A stretch of DNA of 64,000 nt, taken from NCBI RefSeq assembly GCF_011947285.1, contig NZ_JAAOZT010000007.1:310001-374000 (forward strand). The letters run 5' to 3'. The stretch's first letter is position 1; every line of letters begins with the position of its first letter. Below are positions 18,310-27,283 of this stretch, in pieces. A program made the position numbers and the translations under genes. The notes below the pieces were generated by a model. That model saw only the letters and a program-made list of their open reading frames with translations, made no database searches and had not been told where the DNA came from. The stretch is from Glaciimonas immobilis (lineage in GTDB: Bacteria > Pseudomonadota > Gammaproteobacteria > Burkholderiales > Burkholderiaceae_D).

Positions 18310-18570
18310 TTATTTCTTCATATCGTCTTTCGCCATTGAATCTTTGCCCATCGCGTCTTTACCCATGGCATCTTTGTCCATGGTCGATTTTTTCTTCATT
18401 GTATGGGCTTTTTTGGTCATTTTGTCTTTGCCCATTTGATCCTTGGACATACTGTCTTTCGCCATGCCATCCTTGCCCATAGCATCCGGCTTCATTGCGT
18501 CTTGGGCATAGACGGTCGTCGCGGCCAATAACATACAGCCCATCAATACAGCCGATAATTGCTTTTTCAT
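18310..18570 (-). CDS. Pentapeptide MXKDX-repeat protein, secreted
   Basis: An 86-residue protein started at the ATG at 18570, which has a GGAG ribosome-binding site. The signal peptide ends at VYAQ-DAM near residue 23. The mature chain is almost only a pentapeptide repeat of the form M-x-K-D-x (DAMGKD, GMAKD, SMSKD, QMGKD and so on), interrupted by a Lys-rich segment. It matches the described MXKDX repeat family of Proteobacteria, whose function is unknown; the Met/Lys/Asp pattern would suit metal or polyanion binding (speculation). It lies downstream of the molybdopterin oxidoreductase on the same strand, with its own terminator. Confidence 0.88.
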   Translation of the reverse strand: MKKQLSAVLMGCMLLAATTVYAQDAMKPDAMGKDGMAKDSMSKDQMGKDKMTKKAHTMKKKSTMDKDAMGKDAMGKDSMAKDDMKK

Positions 18571-18649
18571 GTAAATCTCCAAGTGATTAAATTTGGCAAA
18601 AGTGCCTATACATCAGTGTCCGCCTCTCCATAATCAGAGAGTTATTCAG

Positions 18650-18691
18650 AACCCGTTCAAGATCTGCGTGGTGTGAGATCCAGAACGGGTT
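18650..18691. terminator. Stem-loop between the molybdopterin gene and the MXKDX gene
   Basis: Arms AACCCGTTC (18650-18658) and GAACGGGTT (18683-18691) enclose a second stem GATCT/AGATC. A T-run follows on the plus strand only. For the minus-strand genes it acts at most as an attenuating hairpin separating the oxidoreductase from the repeat-protein gene. Confidence 0.5.
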
Positions 18692-18692
18692 T

Positions 18693-19475
18693 TTAGGCCC
18701 CACCGAACCAGTTGTACCCCTGATCTTCCCAATAGCCTCCGGGGTACTTGTTTGTTACTTCCAGCGACATAATATGTTTTGGATTTTTGTAGCCCAGTTT
18801 GGTTGGCATCCGCAGCTTCATCGGGAAACCATATTTGGGCGGCAAAATCTGGCCGTCATAGGTTAGGGTCAATTGGGTTTGCGGATGTAGCGCAGTGGGC
18901 ATATCGATGCTGGTGTGATAATCGTCACCGCATTGAAAGTTAATATATTTGGCGCTAAGATCAGCCCCGATCTGTTTTAGGAATAGCGAAAATGGGACGC
19001 CGCCCCAACGCCCGATTGCGCTCCATCCTTCTACACATATATGCCGCGTGATTTGCGCATTTTGTGGCAATTGGTGTAAGGCATCCAGCGTCCATGGGCT
19101 TTTGTTGGTCACCAGGCCACCGATTTTCAGCAGATATCCTTCCTGCGCAATTTCCGGCACGTCCTCTTCGCCGTAATAGGCGTTAAATGGAAAAGGGCGC
19201 GTGATCATGGAGGCTGGATAGGTCGGCGCCAGTTTATTCGGATCGAACAGCCACGCTTGCACGCCATCGTTCAACCTTGACACCCGTTCCAGCATCCGAT
19301 TGATGGATGGCTCATCGGTAATATTGCAGCCGGTCAGCAGCGATAGACCACCTAACGTCAGCGCGCGTTTGCCAAACAGGCGTCGCGATGGCATGTCCAG
19401 GGCCTGCCGCGCATCCTTCAATATCGAATCGATGTCGCGCTGCGACGGGATCATCAGACGAGTTTTTTTGATCAT
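18693..19475 (-). CDS. Molybdopterin-dependent oxidoreductase, sulfite-oxidase/MsrP (YedY) fold
   Basis: A 260-residue protein of the Oxidored_molyb family. The Mo-ligating Cys is in RHICVEGWSAIGRWGG near residue 146, and FQCGDDYHTSIDM and YGFPMKLRMPTKLGYKN are also typical. The N-terminus has SRRLFGKRALTLGG, a twin-arginine-like motif, followed by GLSLLTGC, which could be a lipobox, so it is probably exported folded and possibly lipidated. It is encoded 43 bp after a cytochrome b561, the likely electron partner, in the way MsrP pairs with MsrQ. It is shorter than MsrP (about 330 residues), and the substrate is unknown. Confidence 0.85.
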   Translation of the reverse strand: MIKKTRLMIPSQRDIDSILKDARQALDMPSRRLFGKRALTLGGLSLLTGCNITDEPSINRMLERVSRLNDGVQAWLFDPNKLAPTYPASMITRPFPFNAYYGEEDVPEIAQEGYLLKIGGLVTNKSPWTLDALHQLPQNAQITRHICVEGWSAIGRWGGVPFSLFLKQIGADLSAKYINFQCGDDYHTSIDMPTALHPQTQLTLTYDGQILPPKYGFPMKLRMPTKLGYKNPKHIMSLEVTNKYPGGYWEDQGYNWFGGA

Positions 19476-19518
19476 GATCGAATCTCCTTAAATTTTCTTT
19501 GCATCTATTTGAGCAGAC

Positions 19519-20133
19519 TCAACGGCCGCGTAGCATGGCGAGCAACGTGCGTGGCACCAATGCGACCATGACGATGTGCACCACAATAAACAGAACTAAA
19601 AAGCTCATTGCGAAAAAATGCACGATGCGGGCATTGTCATAACCACCCATCAAATCGCGCAAAATCGGAAACTGCACGGACTTCCAGATCGCGAGTCCAG
19701 AAAGCACTAAGAGGATCAGGTCGATAATGACCGAAAGATAGGCTAATTTTTGCACTGCGTTATATTTATTGGACGTATCGTGCTGAAGTTTGCCGGTAAG
19801 GGCTTTTTTAATATCCCGTAGCACCGCAGCAGGCGTCAGCGGGAAAAATTTCTTCCACAGGCGTCCGGTAGCCCCGTTAAGTATCAGATACAACAGCCCG
19901 TTAACGAACAATAGCCACATTGCAGCAAAATGCCACTGTAATGCGCCGCCTAGCCATCCGCCAAGCGTCCATTGGTTGGGAATGTGGAACGGGAATATCG
20001 GTGACGCGTTATAAATGCGCCAGCCACTGGTAATCATCACGATTACCGCAAGTGCATTGAGCCAGTGTGTGATGCGCAACCACACCGGATGGATGACAAT
20101 TTTCCTGTATTTTTCTGTCGCTTCAATGGTCAT
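19519..20133 (-). CDS. Cytochrome b561-type membrane electron carrier
   Basis: A 204-residue integral membrane protein with about four transmembrane segments. Candidate heme-ligating His residues are in VWLRITHWLNA, ALQWHFAAMW and ARIVHFFAMSF/FIVVHIVMVA. The family (prokaryotic cytochrome b561 / Ni-Fe-hydrogenase b-type) passes electrons between quinones and a periplasmic partner. It is the first gene of a minus-strand pair with the molybdopterin oxidoreductase, so it probably delivers or accepts its electrons. Three perfect 9-bp repeats lie 40 bp upstream. Confidence 0.87.
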   Translation of the reverse strand: MTIEATEKYRKIVIHPVWLRITHWLNALAVIVMITSGWRIYNASPIFPFHIPNQWTLGGWLGGALQWHFAAMWLLFVNGLLYLILNGATGRLWKKFFPLTPAAVLRDIKKALTGKLQHDTSNKYNAVQKLAYLSVIIDLILLVLSGLAIWKSVQFPILRDLMGGYDNARIVHFFAMSFLVLFIVVHIVMVALVPRTLLAMLRGR

Positions 20134-20172
20134 TTTTGTCTCCCGGCACTGAAAAAGATGGGGGCACTATAA

Positions 20173-20199
20173 ATATTTTGCATATTTTGCATATTTTGC
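20173..20199. repeat. Three perfect tandem copies of a 9-bp unit upstream of the cytochrome b561 gene
   Basis: ATATTTTGC is repeated three times without a mismatch, about 40-66 bp upstream of the start codon at 20133, where a promoter would be expected. It may set promoter spacing or bind a regulator; copy-number slippage is possible. Confidence 0.7.
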
Positions 20200-20315
20200 G
20201 TATTCGCTATCGATCCGAAAGTTCGCATGTGACGCACTTGAAAATTCTTGAATGAAACGTAGTCGTCGGCGGAAACGATTCCTTACACATTATTTTCTAT
20301 GCTAGTACTTTTTAC

Positions 20316-20451
20316 GACTTACGCAAAACCGCCCCAGTGGCGTTGCGCTTTCCTAGCCGCCTTTCGTGGCCCGACCAACGTGGCCCGACCAACAGTGCTG
20401 CCTTCTTCTGCAGGCTTGTTAGCTCGGTGCCGGGCTGATTTTGCGTAAGTC
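20316..20451. mobile_element. 136-bp element with 13-bp perfect terminal inverted repeats (copy 1 of a dispersed family)
   Basis: The ends GACTTACGCAAAA (20316-20328) and TTTTGCGTAAGTC (20439-20451) are exact inverted repeats. The inside is GC-rich and contains a direct repeat of gtggcccgaccaac. It has no coding potential. A related 109-bp copy is at 40376-40484, and the left end of a third starts at 63964. This is MITE-like or a large palindromic intergenic repeat. The flanks show no obvious target-site duplication. The rest of the 20134-20785 gap has no gene. Confidence 0.75.
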
Positions 20452-20655
20452 CTACTTTCAGGGACTACAACTTGCTTGAAAAGGTTAAATTTTTCGCCAA
20501 AATTAAGGGTGGTTTTTAAATATTAATTTAGCAATTTTTAAGTTGGCGCGAGAATCGGTTAGGGACCTGATCAGTTTCGGCGGGAGGGGAGGGAGTCGTT
20601 AGCGCCCGTAAGCAACTTATGCTGTAAGAGGGGATAAAGTGGGGAGCGAAAAAAT

Positions 20656-20681
20656 AAGCAACGCGCTATAAAGCGCTGCTT
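20656..20681 (-). terminator. Terminator of the phoH-ybeY operon
   Basis: Imperfect stem AAGCA(ac)GCGCT / AGCGC TGCTT. The A-run at 20649-20654 becomes a T-tract on the minus strand. It lies 105 bp after the ybeY stop codon. Confidence 0.65.
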
Positions 20682-20785
20682 GCAACAGGTAATGATCTTT
20701 TATGGAAGCGAAAGCGAATAAATGAGGAATACGGGGTCTGCGCGATAGTTTTTGTACGCCGTATCGTCTTGACGCGAAATAACAA

Positions 20786-21292
20786 TTAAAGCTGAGCGAT
20801 ACCGGCGTCCACATCCGTATACGGATTAGGCCATCCTAAAGCCGCCAGAATCTCAATTTCAAGATTCTCCATCTCGGTCGCTTCTTCATCGTTTTCATGA
20901 TCGTAGCCTTGAGCGTGCAAAACACCATGGACGACCAGATGGGCGGTGTGTTCTTCGATGGATTTTTTTTGTTCTGCGGCTTCGCGTTGCAGCACGTCGG
21001 TGCAGAGCACAATATCGGCCTCGGTTGTTTCGGCGTCTTCGTCCTCAGTGTAAGCAAACGTCAGCACGTTGGTCGCATAATCTTTGCCCCGATAGTTGCG
21101 ATTGAGCGTGCGGCCTTCCTCTGCGTCAACAAAACGTATGGCGAATTCTGCGGGAGCCAGCAGCGCCGCCTTCACCCAGCGGCGCACTTGCGGTCGCAAA
21201 ATAATCTCTTTGAGGCGAGGGTCGGGATATTGGACCGATAGCGAAAGCTTGTTGGCGACTTTGTTGGACACAGATTTATTTTTTTGCGACAT
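20786..21292 (-). CDS. ybeY: Endoribonuclease YbeY (rRNA maturation factor)
   Basis: A 168-residue zinc-dependent RNase that matures the 16S rRNA 3' end and acts in ribosome quality control. The metal motif is [11 protein letters not shown] near the C-terminus, and the N-terminal core has [20 protein letters not shown]-like sequence. I start at the ATG at 21292; the frame extends further upstream inside phoH but without family similarity. It overlaps phoH by 17 nt, so the two are coupled. The last residues ([11 protein letters not shown]) extend slightly past the usual domain end. Confidence 0.93.
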   Translation of the reverse strand: MSQKNKSVSNKVANKLSLSVQYPDPRLKEIILRPQVRRWVKAALLAPAEFAIRFVDAEEGRTLNRNYRGKDYATNVLTFAYTEDEDAETTEADIVLCTDVLQREAAEQKKSIEEHTAHLVVHGVLHAQGYDHENDEEATEMENLEIEILAALGWPNPYTDVDAGIAQL

Positions 21293-22442
21293 TGCGACTG
21301 CGGGCACGTTTAGTGATGCCCGTTTCAATAGGTTTAGGAATTTTAACGGGCTTGACTGGCGGCACGACCGGATCAATGACGCCGTGGGTGGGTGCCACTG
21401 GCGTGGCAAGGGACGCCGCCTCATACGCATCCACAATCCGCGCTACCAGCGGATGCCGCACCACGTCGGTGCTGTTAAAGCGGGTGAATGCGATGCCGCG
21501 TACGTCTTTCATAATATTCATGGCGTCAATCAGGCCACTTTTTTGACCGCGCTGCAAGTCGATCTGCGTCACGTCACCGGTGACTACTGCCTTGCTGCCA
21601 AAGCCAATACGGGTTAAAAACATCTTCATTTGTTCTGGGGTCGTGTTTTGTGCTTCGTCCAGAATAATGAAGGCATGGTTCAACGTGCGGCCACGCATAT
21701 AGGCCAGCGGAGCAATTTCAATCGCCTGTTTTTCGAACATTTTTTGGGTGCGGTCAAAGCCCAGTAAATCATAAAGCGCGTCGTACAAGGGCCGCAAATA
21801 AGGATCGATTTTTTGAGCAAGATCGCCGGGCAAAAATCCTAACCGTTCGCCAGCTTCGACCGCCGGTCGCGTCAGCACGATACGTTTTACCGCGTCGCGT
21901 TCCAGCGCATCGACCGCGCAAGCCACCGCCAAGTACGTTTTGCCGGTTCCGGCAGGGCCAATGCCCAGGGTCACGTCGTGTTCTAAAATGGCGCGTATGT
22001 ACGCCATTTGGTGTGGTGTACGACCGCGCAGATCGGCGCGGCGGGTTTTTAGGATAGGGCTTTCTATCTGCGAAGGCGGAATCGGGGTCGTTGCAAAATT
22101 GTCGCCGCTATTATCGTCAGAGGCAGCATCGGAACCGCCCGCGGCCACCAGTTTCAGCGCCTCGTTAGCTCTTTGCTCGACCAGCGCCAGCTGGATTTCC
22201 TCGACTGAAATCACCCTATGCGCTATTGCGTAGAACTGTTCAAGTATTGCTACAGCCCGTTCGGCATTGGCACCGGAAGCAATGAATTTTTCACCACGGC
22301 GGAAAAGCGTCACATCCAGCGCCGCTGATATTTGTCGCAGGTTCTCATCCAGCGGGCCACAAAGGTGCGCTAGTCGTGTATTGTCCAGCGGTTCCGGGAT
22401 GAAAAAGTACGGCTGCGTTGGCGTTTTAGTTTTGGTTTTCAA
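21276..22442 (-). CDS. phoH: PhoH-like (YbeZ) ATPase
   Basis: A 388-residue PhoH family protein. It has Walker A GPAGTGKT near residue 158, followed by the PhoH-specific [18 protein letters not shown], and Walker [13 protein letters not shown]. The N-terminal 100 residues form a KH-like region. The C-terminus is basic ([13 protein letters not shown]). The family is an ATPase connected to RNA metabolism and partners genetically with YbeY, which follows with an overlap. The next gene upstream on this strand is miaB, 251 bp away. Confidence 0.93.
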   Translation of the reverse strand: MKTKTKTPTQPYFFIPEPLDNTRLAHLCGPLDENLRQISAALDVTLFRRGEKFIASGANAERAVAILEQFYAIAHRVISVEEIQLALVEQRANEALKLVAAGGSDAASDDNSGDNFATTPIPPSQIESPILKTRRADLRGRTPHQMAYIRAILEHDVTLGIGPAGTGKTYLAVACAVDALERDAVKRIVLTRPAVEAGERLGFLPGDLAQKIDPYLRPLYDALYDLLGFDRTQKMFEKQAIEIAPLAYMRGRTLNHAFIILDEAQNTTPEQMKMFLTRIGFGSKAVVTGDVTQIDLQRGQKSGLIDAMNIMKDVRGIAFTRFNSTDVVRHPLVARIVDAYEAASLATPVAPTHGVIDPVVPPVKPVKIPKPIETGITKRARSRNVAKK

Positions 22443-22693
22443 GCGAATGTGGGCTCGTCAGATAATGCGTCATTAATAGGAAGAAAGCGAGGAAGAAAGT
22501 GGGTGCAAGATAACCCACATGCTCTGGGCAGATTACACGATCTTGGCAACCTGAGTTTGTTCTATGTGCGCTGACATCATTCAAAATCAAGCAAAATTTA
22601 TCATTAATGATACTAGTGCAACTAATTGATGCGTTTTAACAACTAAGAAGCTGTTTAACGCATCTTGCGCCTAACACCTGAGTGCAGAACGAA

Positions 22694-24055
22694 TTAAGCG
22701 GTGACCACCAACTCACCACGCAAAGTATATTTGTAGCTTTCCGTGATGGTGACATCGATTAATTGTCCTATCAGGCGGGCAGAGTGTGGGCCACCATCAA
22801 AGTTAACCACCCGATTGTTTTCAGAGCGGCCTTGTAACTCGTTGGCATCTTTTTTGGACGGTCCTTCAACCAGTATCCGTTGCACGGTACCAATCATCTC
22901 TTCACTGATTCGGATTGTATTTTCTTTAATCACCGCTTGCAGATGCTGCAGACGCTGGAGTTTAACTTCCGGCGGCGTATCGTCTTCCAGATTAGCGGCT
23001 GGGGTGCCGGGGCGCGGGCTAAAAATAAAGCTGAAGCTATTGTCGTAACCGATTTCATGGATCAGCTTCATCAAAGCATCGAAATCCTCATCTGTTTCGC
23101 CGGGAAAACCAACAATGAAATCACTGGAGATGCAAATGTTTGGGCGTACCTTACGCAAGCGCCGGATCACCGATTTGTATTCGAGTACGGTATAACCGCG
23201 CTTCATCGCCGCTAAAATGCGATCCGAGCCGTGCTGTGCGGGCAAATACAGATGATCAACTAATTTCGGTACTTTGGCGTAGGTATCGATCAGGCGCTGC
23301 GTGAACTCTTTTGGATGGCTGGTAACGAAACGGATGCGTTCTATGCCCGGTATTTCGGCGATAAATTCGATTAACAGCGCAAAGTCGGCAATCTCGCCAT
23401 CTGCCATGACGCCGCGGAACGCGTTCACGTTTTGGCCTAGCAACGAAATCTCTTTAACACCTTGTTCGGCCAGGCCAGCAACTTCGGTCAATACGTCTTC
23501 AAAGCGCCGCGAGACTTCTTCACCGCGCGTGTAGGGCACGACGCAATAACTGCAATATTTACTGCAGCCTTCCATGATCGACACAAAAGCGGTCGCGCCA
23601 TCGACTTTGGCCGGTGGCATATGGTCAAATTTTTCGATTTCAGGAAAGCTGATATCTACCTGAGAATTGCCGGTCATACGCCGTTGCTTGATCATCTCGG
23701 GCAATCGGTGCAGGGTTTGTGGACCGAACACGATATCAACGTAAGGCGCACGCTTGACGATTGCCGCGCCTTCTTGAGAGGCCACACAACCGCCAACGCC
23801 AATTAACAAATCGGGGTTCTTGAATTTGAGTTCACGCAAACGGCCCAGATCGGAAAATACCTTCTCTTGTGCTTTTTCGCGGACTGAACAAGTGTTCAAT
23901 AGAATGACGTCAGCATCTTCGGGGCGATCAGTTTTGATCAAGCCGTGAGACGCGTTAAGGACATCAGCCATTTTGTCTGAGTCATATTCGTTCATCTGAC
24001 AACCGAACGTTTTTATGTAGACTTTCTTTTGGATCGTTTTTTCCATGATTTTCAC
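22694..24055 (-). CDS. miaB: tRNA-2-methylthio-N6-dimethylallyladenosine synthase
   Basis: A 453-residue radical-SAM methylthiotransferase modifying A37 of tRNAs reading UNN codons. The UPF0004 domain begins [16 protein letters not shown]. The radical SAM cluster motif is CSKYCSYC, followed by VVPYTRG, near residue 165, and a TRAM domain closes the protein (about residues 390-453). The GTG at 24055 overlaps the stop of the upstream gene (GTGA), suggesting coupling. An ATG at 24046 is the alternative start. It acts after MiaA, which is encoded at 37290-38282. Confidence 0.95.
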   Translation of the reverse strand: MKIMEKTIQKKVYIKTFGCQMNEYDSDKMADVLNASHGLIKTDRPEDADVILLNTCSVREKAQEKVFSDLGRLRELKFKNPDLLIGVGGCVASQEGAAIVKRAPYVDIVFGPQTLHRLPEMIKQRRMTGNSQVDISFPEIEKFDHMPPAKVDGATAFVSIMEGCSKYCSYCVVPYTRGEEVSRRFEDVLTEVAGLAEQGVKEISLLGQNVNAFRGVMADGEIADFALLIEFIAEIPGIERIRFVTSHPKEFTQRLIDTYAKVPKLVDHLYLPAQHGSDRILAAMKRGYTVLEYKSVIRRLRKVRPNICISSDFIVGFPGETDEDFDALMKLIHEIGYDNSFSFIFSPRPGTPAANLEDDTPPEVKLQRLQHLQAVIKENTIRISEEMIGTVQRILVEGPSKKDANELQGRSENNRVVNFDGGPHSARLIGQLIDVTITESYKYTLRGELVVTA

Positions 24056-24399
24056 TTCAAGTTACTGCGTTGAGTCTCGATCGACTGACTCGCCTCATCG
24101 GTAGTCAGTATCCAGACCCGATCTACATCGCCCTGAAAATTTTGTGTGTAATTTACTAAATAAGTGCTCGATCCCAATGATACGGGTATCTGCGTCAAAT
24201 GATTTTGTCCCCAAATCCGGGAGCCGGGCGACAACTGCAAAGTAGCTTTACCTACAGTAATCGCAGGATAGGCGGTAATCGTCATGTTTCCACGGAGGGT
24301 GGTCGCGGGAAAAGTCCGATCAAACGCCAACGCTGGCAATGCCATCATCGTCATTGCTACTGCTATCAACCAGCGTTTTAACCACGTTGTTGCGGGCAT
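24052..24399 (-). CDS. Small exported protein of unknown function, coupled to miaB
   Basis: A 115-residue protein starting at the ATG at 24399 with a GGAG ribosome-binding site. The signal peptide runs to [13 protein letters not shown], near residue 26. The mature part is beta-rich ([35 protein letters not shown]), and a basic patch (IETQRSNLK) ends it. Homologues are recalled upstream of miaB in other Oxalobacteraceae, but no domain name can be assigned. The stop overlaps the miaB start. It is probably periplasmic. Confidence 0.75.
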   Translation of the reverse strand: MPATTWLKRWLIAVAMTMMALPALAFDRTFPATTLRGNMTITAYPAITVGKATLQLSPGSRIWGQNHLTQIPVSLGSSTYLVNYTQNFQGDVDRVWILTTDEASQSIETQRSNLK

Positions 24400-24668
24400 A
24401 GGAACTCCGTTGAGTTGCTGCGAAAAAGGTGGTTCAGAATGCGATTTTTCGTGAGAACGCAAGGGCAGGATTATAGCATTCCATAATAACAGTACCCGCT
24501 TAACCCATAGAGATGCTTTTTTGTATGCCTCCTCAACGCCTTGGTGCGACTCTGACCGCACATGGTTGTGGTTTATATGCTAAAAACGGCAAATTATTTT
24601 CAATCGTACGGCTCCTAAATCGTACTACTATAAATAGTAAGTACTCTAATTATTTTAATGTTAATAAT

Positions 24669-25088
24669 ATGCCTTCTACTCAAGAGCGTTTTTCTAGTGC
24701 TTTGCACAGTACCCGCACGTGCCTGGCGTCAGGCCCTTGACCGTCGTTTAAAGGATCTCGGTGTCGGGCAAGCGGGATGGATGGCTATCGCAGTGATCGC
24801 CAAAGCGGCTCAGCCGATGGGTATAGTTAAAAAAAGGCCACCGACGATTTGGCACGGCGCGCGCCGCTGGAGGCTTCTCACACACTTTCCGGTGAAGATA
24901 TCGCTCACGCGCGGCAAGCCGTAGAAGATGCCAAAGCCTCGTTAGCGGTAGCGACGAAGCAGGCCGACGCCGCTAACGCAGGGATCGCCGGTGTCAGTCT
25001 GTCGGATAATCCAAGCGTGTTGTCAGCCAAAGCCGATTACATCCAGGCATGGCTTGCGGTCCGTCGCAATGCTAATCTGGCGAAGTAG
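24669..25088 (+). pseudogene. Deletion fossil joining a MarR-type regulator N-terminus to an EmrA fragment
   Basis: From the ATG at 24669 the sequence reads MPSTQERFSSALHST. After a frameshift near 24712 it continues ARAWRQALDRRLKDLGVGQA and GWMAIAVIAKAAQPM, the first helices of a MarR/EmrR repressor. It then changes, after another frame shift, into KKATDDLARRAPLEASHTLS, GEDIAHARQAVEDAKASLAV and, ending at 25088, AKADYIQAWLAVRRNA. That is the coiled-coil arm of the EmrA/HlyD membrane-fusion protein. The usual order in this group is marR - outer membrane factor - emrA - emrB, so one deletion has removed the middle and another the rest. It is not functional. Confidence 0.7.
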
Positions 25089-25320
25089 GAATGGTGCTGA
25101 ATGTTTCATAAGCCTTGGTTCTGGTAGGTTGGATATGTACCCCATCAAAGGCAAGGTACGTGAACGAGTAAAGAGGCCGAGGTTTTAGTTAAACAGGGAG
25201 TTAACCGGGTTTCGTTTGACTCATGGTAAAAGGCGAGCGACTAGCGAATGACTGTAAAGGGCTGGATTGGACTCAAACGATGGTTTGCGTAAACCTGTTT
25301 TAGCGGGCAGTAAAGACATA

Positions 25321-25348
25321 AAAAAGCTCTCAGTATTGAGAGCTTTTT
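25321..25348 (-). terminator. Terminator of the SHOCT-domain gene
   Basis: A perfect 12-bp stem AAAAAGCTCTCA / TGAGAGCTTTTT with a 4-nt loop. It lies 58 bp after the stop of the gene at 25407-26366. It is symmetrical and may act in both directions. Confidence 0.85.
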
Positions 25349-25406
25349 GATTATCTGCAGTTGCAAATAGCGCAGAATATCGTTGGTTATTGCTGTCTAT
25401 TGCTAG

Positions 25407-26366
25407 TTATAGCCGCGCAAGTAATTCCGTTTTTTTAGTGACGTATTCCGCCTCACTAAGAAGATCTCGCTTGCGCAAGTCGGCCAGTTTTTCAATCATG
25501 CTAAAGACGTCCGAATCGGCGATCGCAGCACTCACGGATGGCACCTGTGGTGATTGTTGTTGTGGTGGTTGTTGCGCTGCTACCGGTTCCACATTGTTTA
25601 CTGGCGTATTCATCGGTGCCGGGACTGGCGTATTGGCAAACTGGTTGCCATTATTGTTGTCCTGCTGTGTTTGCGGTACGCCATCAATCGAGATAACCGG
25701 CAAACTGGCGACGTCAATCAGGCCGTATTGGCTGTTAAAGCAGATTGATCCGCCATAAGATTGCTGTTGCGAGAAGCCGCCGATTTGATGATCCAGCGTG
25801 TCATAGACGGTGACTCTGTCGTTTAATTCGATCACCAGGCGGCGTGCTTGTGCGAAGTAAGCGTAGCGCACATTGTTCTGGGCACCGGTGCTATTCGGCC
25901 AACGTAGATCGGCAGGCCACCAATCGTTTGATTTGCCAGGTGCGGGCGGCACAAACAGACTGGCCGTATTGTTGTGCTGGGACGAATTTGAATTTTGATA
26001 TTGCGAATTTAAATTCGCATAATTGTTTTGCTGCTGGCCGCCGCCCTGATAGGAGCCACCCTGACTTTGCGACTGGAAGCTACCGCTTCGTAGCAAGTCT
26101 GGTTGATTGGCTATCAAACGTGCCAGTTCCGTGCATAGACTGTCAACGCGATTTTTGAGGTAGCCATTGAACATGTCCGACACCATGGTCATCCCGCCCT
26201 GCATCCACTGGCCCGAGCCGCTGAATTCCGGATGATTAAATTGTGCCATCCCACCATTGCCATTGATAACCGACTGAAGCATGCTTAACACTGCATCGAC
26301 ACTGAATCCATGGCGTCGCGCGATTTCTTCGATCACCTGACGTCCGCTTGGAGAAAGTTGTTGCAT
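25407..26366 (-). CDS. SHOCT-domain protein with Gln/Asn-rich linkers
   Basis: A 319-residue protein from the ATG at 26366 (AGGAAA ribosome-binding site); an upstream extension lacks one. The N-terminus (MQQLSPSGRQVIEEIARRHG) is a short helical domain followed by a Gly/Met segment. Two low-complexity Gln/Asn/Ser-rich stretches flank a folded central part (WWPADLRWPNSTGAQNNVRY to a YDTLDHQIGGFSQQ region). The last 35 residues are a SHOCT helix pair (VFSMIEKLADLRKRDLLSEA), a motif associated with oligomerisation or membrane targeting. No signal peptide. The function is unknown. It has its own terminator. Confidence 0.82.
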   Translation of the reverse strand: MQQLSPSGRQVIEEIARRHGFSVDAVLSMLQSVINGNGGMAQFNHPEFSGSGQWMQGGMTMVSDMFNGYLKNRVDSLCTELARLIANQPDLLRSGSFQSQSQGGSYQGGGQQQNNYANLNSQYQNSNSSQHNNTASLFVPPAPGKSNDWWPADLRWPNSTGAQNNVRYAYFAQARRLVIELNDRVTVYDTLDHQIGGFSQQQSYGGSICFNSQYGLIDVASLPVISIDGVPQTQQDNNNGNQFANTPVPAPMNTPVNNVEPVAAQQPPQQQSPQVPSVSAAIADSDVFSMIEKLADLRKRDLLSEAEYVTKKTELLARL

Positions 26367-26969
26367 GATAGTTTTCCTATTCGTGGAATGACAAAGGGTG
26401 AAGCTGCGAACAATGCCAGATATGTTGTATGGGCAAGTCGGGGAGGAGGCTGCGTAGATTTTGCGACAGTTTAAACGGTTATCAAACCGTACCAGCTGCG
26501 ATTCTCCGTAATACAACGGGTTAGGCGACGTTATACGAAATGAGTATTACATTGAAGCATAATGTTTTGTTCGTTGGCCCTGATGGTGCGTAAAACAACT
26601 TTGTTTGATGTCGCAAGCGGTCACGCCTATCAAACGAACGCTGTGTCAACGCCCAATGCGGAGCATAGGTTGTATAACAAAAGTATTAAACGTGGCAATA
26701 TTGCTGGTGGTAACAATGTAGACATCCCCGCCAGAGGAGAGTTGCATGAGGGGGTATTTCGGCGTTCTTGCGAACGGACCCGACGATGAGCGGGCCAGCG
26801 GCTTTCATACTGCGGCGTAAGGCTGGTGTTGATCGGCAATACCCGGATATTTTAGCGATACGAAGGTGATCGTCGGTATTCGGCATGTCTGTATTAACGG
26901 CGTGATTGCCATTAACATTTTAAAACGGTCTCGCAGTCGAGCGAGATGACTAATGCATTAAGCTTGAGC
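26367..26969. other. Intergenic stretch with no supported gene
   Basis: About 600 bp of mixed composition. Short frames exist on both strands, but none has a ribosome-binding site and recognisable sequence together. It starts the accessory region that runs to the tRNA-Met gene. Confidence 0.5.
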
Positions 26970-27062
26970 TTATTTTGGCAAGCCTGCTTTTGACGACAAA
27001 GAAAAACGCAAGCCGAAAGCGACGATGGCTAAAGCAACTGGGAAGTATTGAATGATGTACAT
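26970..27062 (-). CDS. Possible 30-residue single-span membrane peptide
   Basis: The ATG at 27062 opens a 30-codon frame reading MYIIQYFPVALAIVAFGLRF followed by SLSSKAGLPK. It is one clean hydrophobic helix with a polar tail. A GGAAA stretch lies about 10 nt upstream. It could be a real small membrane protein or a chance frame. No neighbour suggests a role. Confidence 0.3.
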   Translation of the reverse strand: MYIIQYFPVALAIVAFGLRFSLSSKAGLPK

Positions 27063-27283
27063 GGTAAGTTTCCAAAAAGAATTAAGCTATCAGTGGGAGT
27101 AAGTATAAAAAGTTTGCCGTACGAAATCCAATTTCGAATCAGTATTTCCTTTATACGTTTCCTGAATATCATTGATTTTCTATATCGATTAAATCTAATT
27201 GATAGAAAAAACGAAGCGCTGGAACGGTCGTTGTCTGGGTGCAAGTATGCATTGCCAGCGGCAGGATCGACGAGGTAACTCTT

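Noticed and set aside
26562-26886. Overlapping short frames on both strands
   Set aside because: No start signal and no recognisable sequence in either frame.
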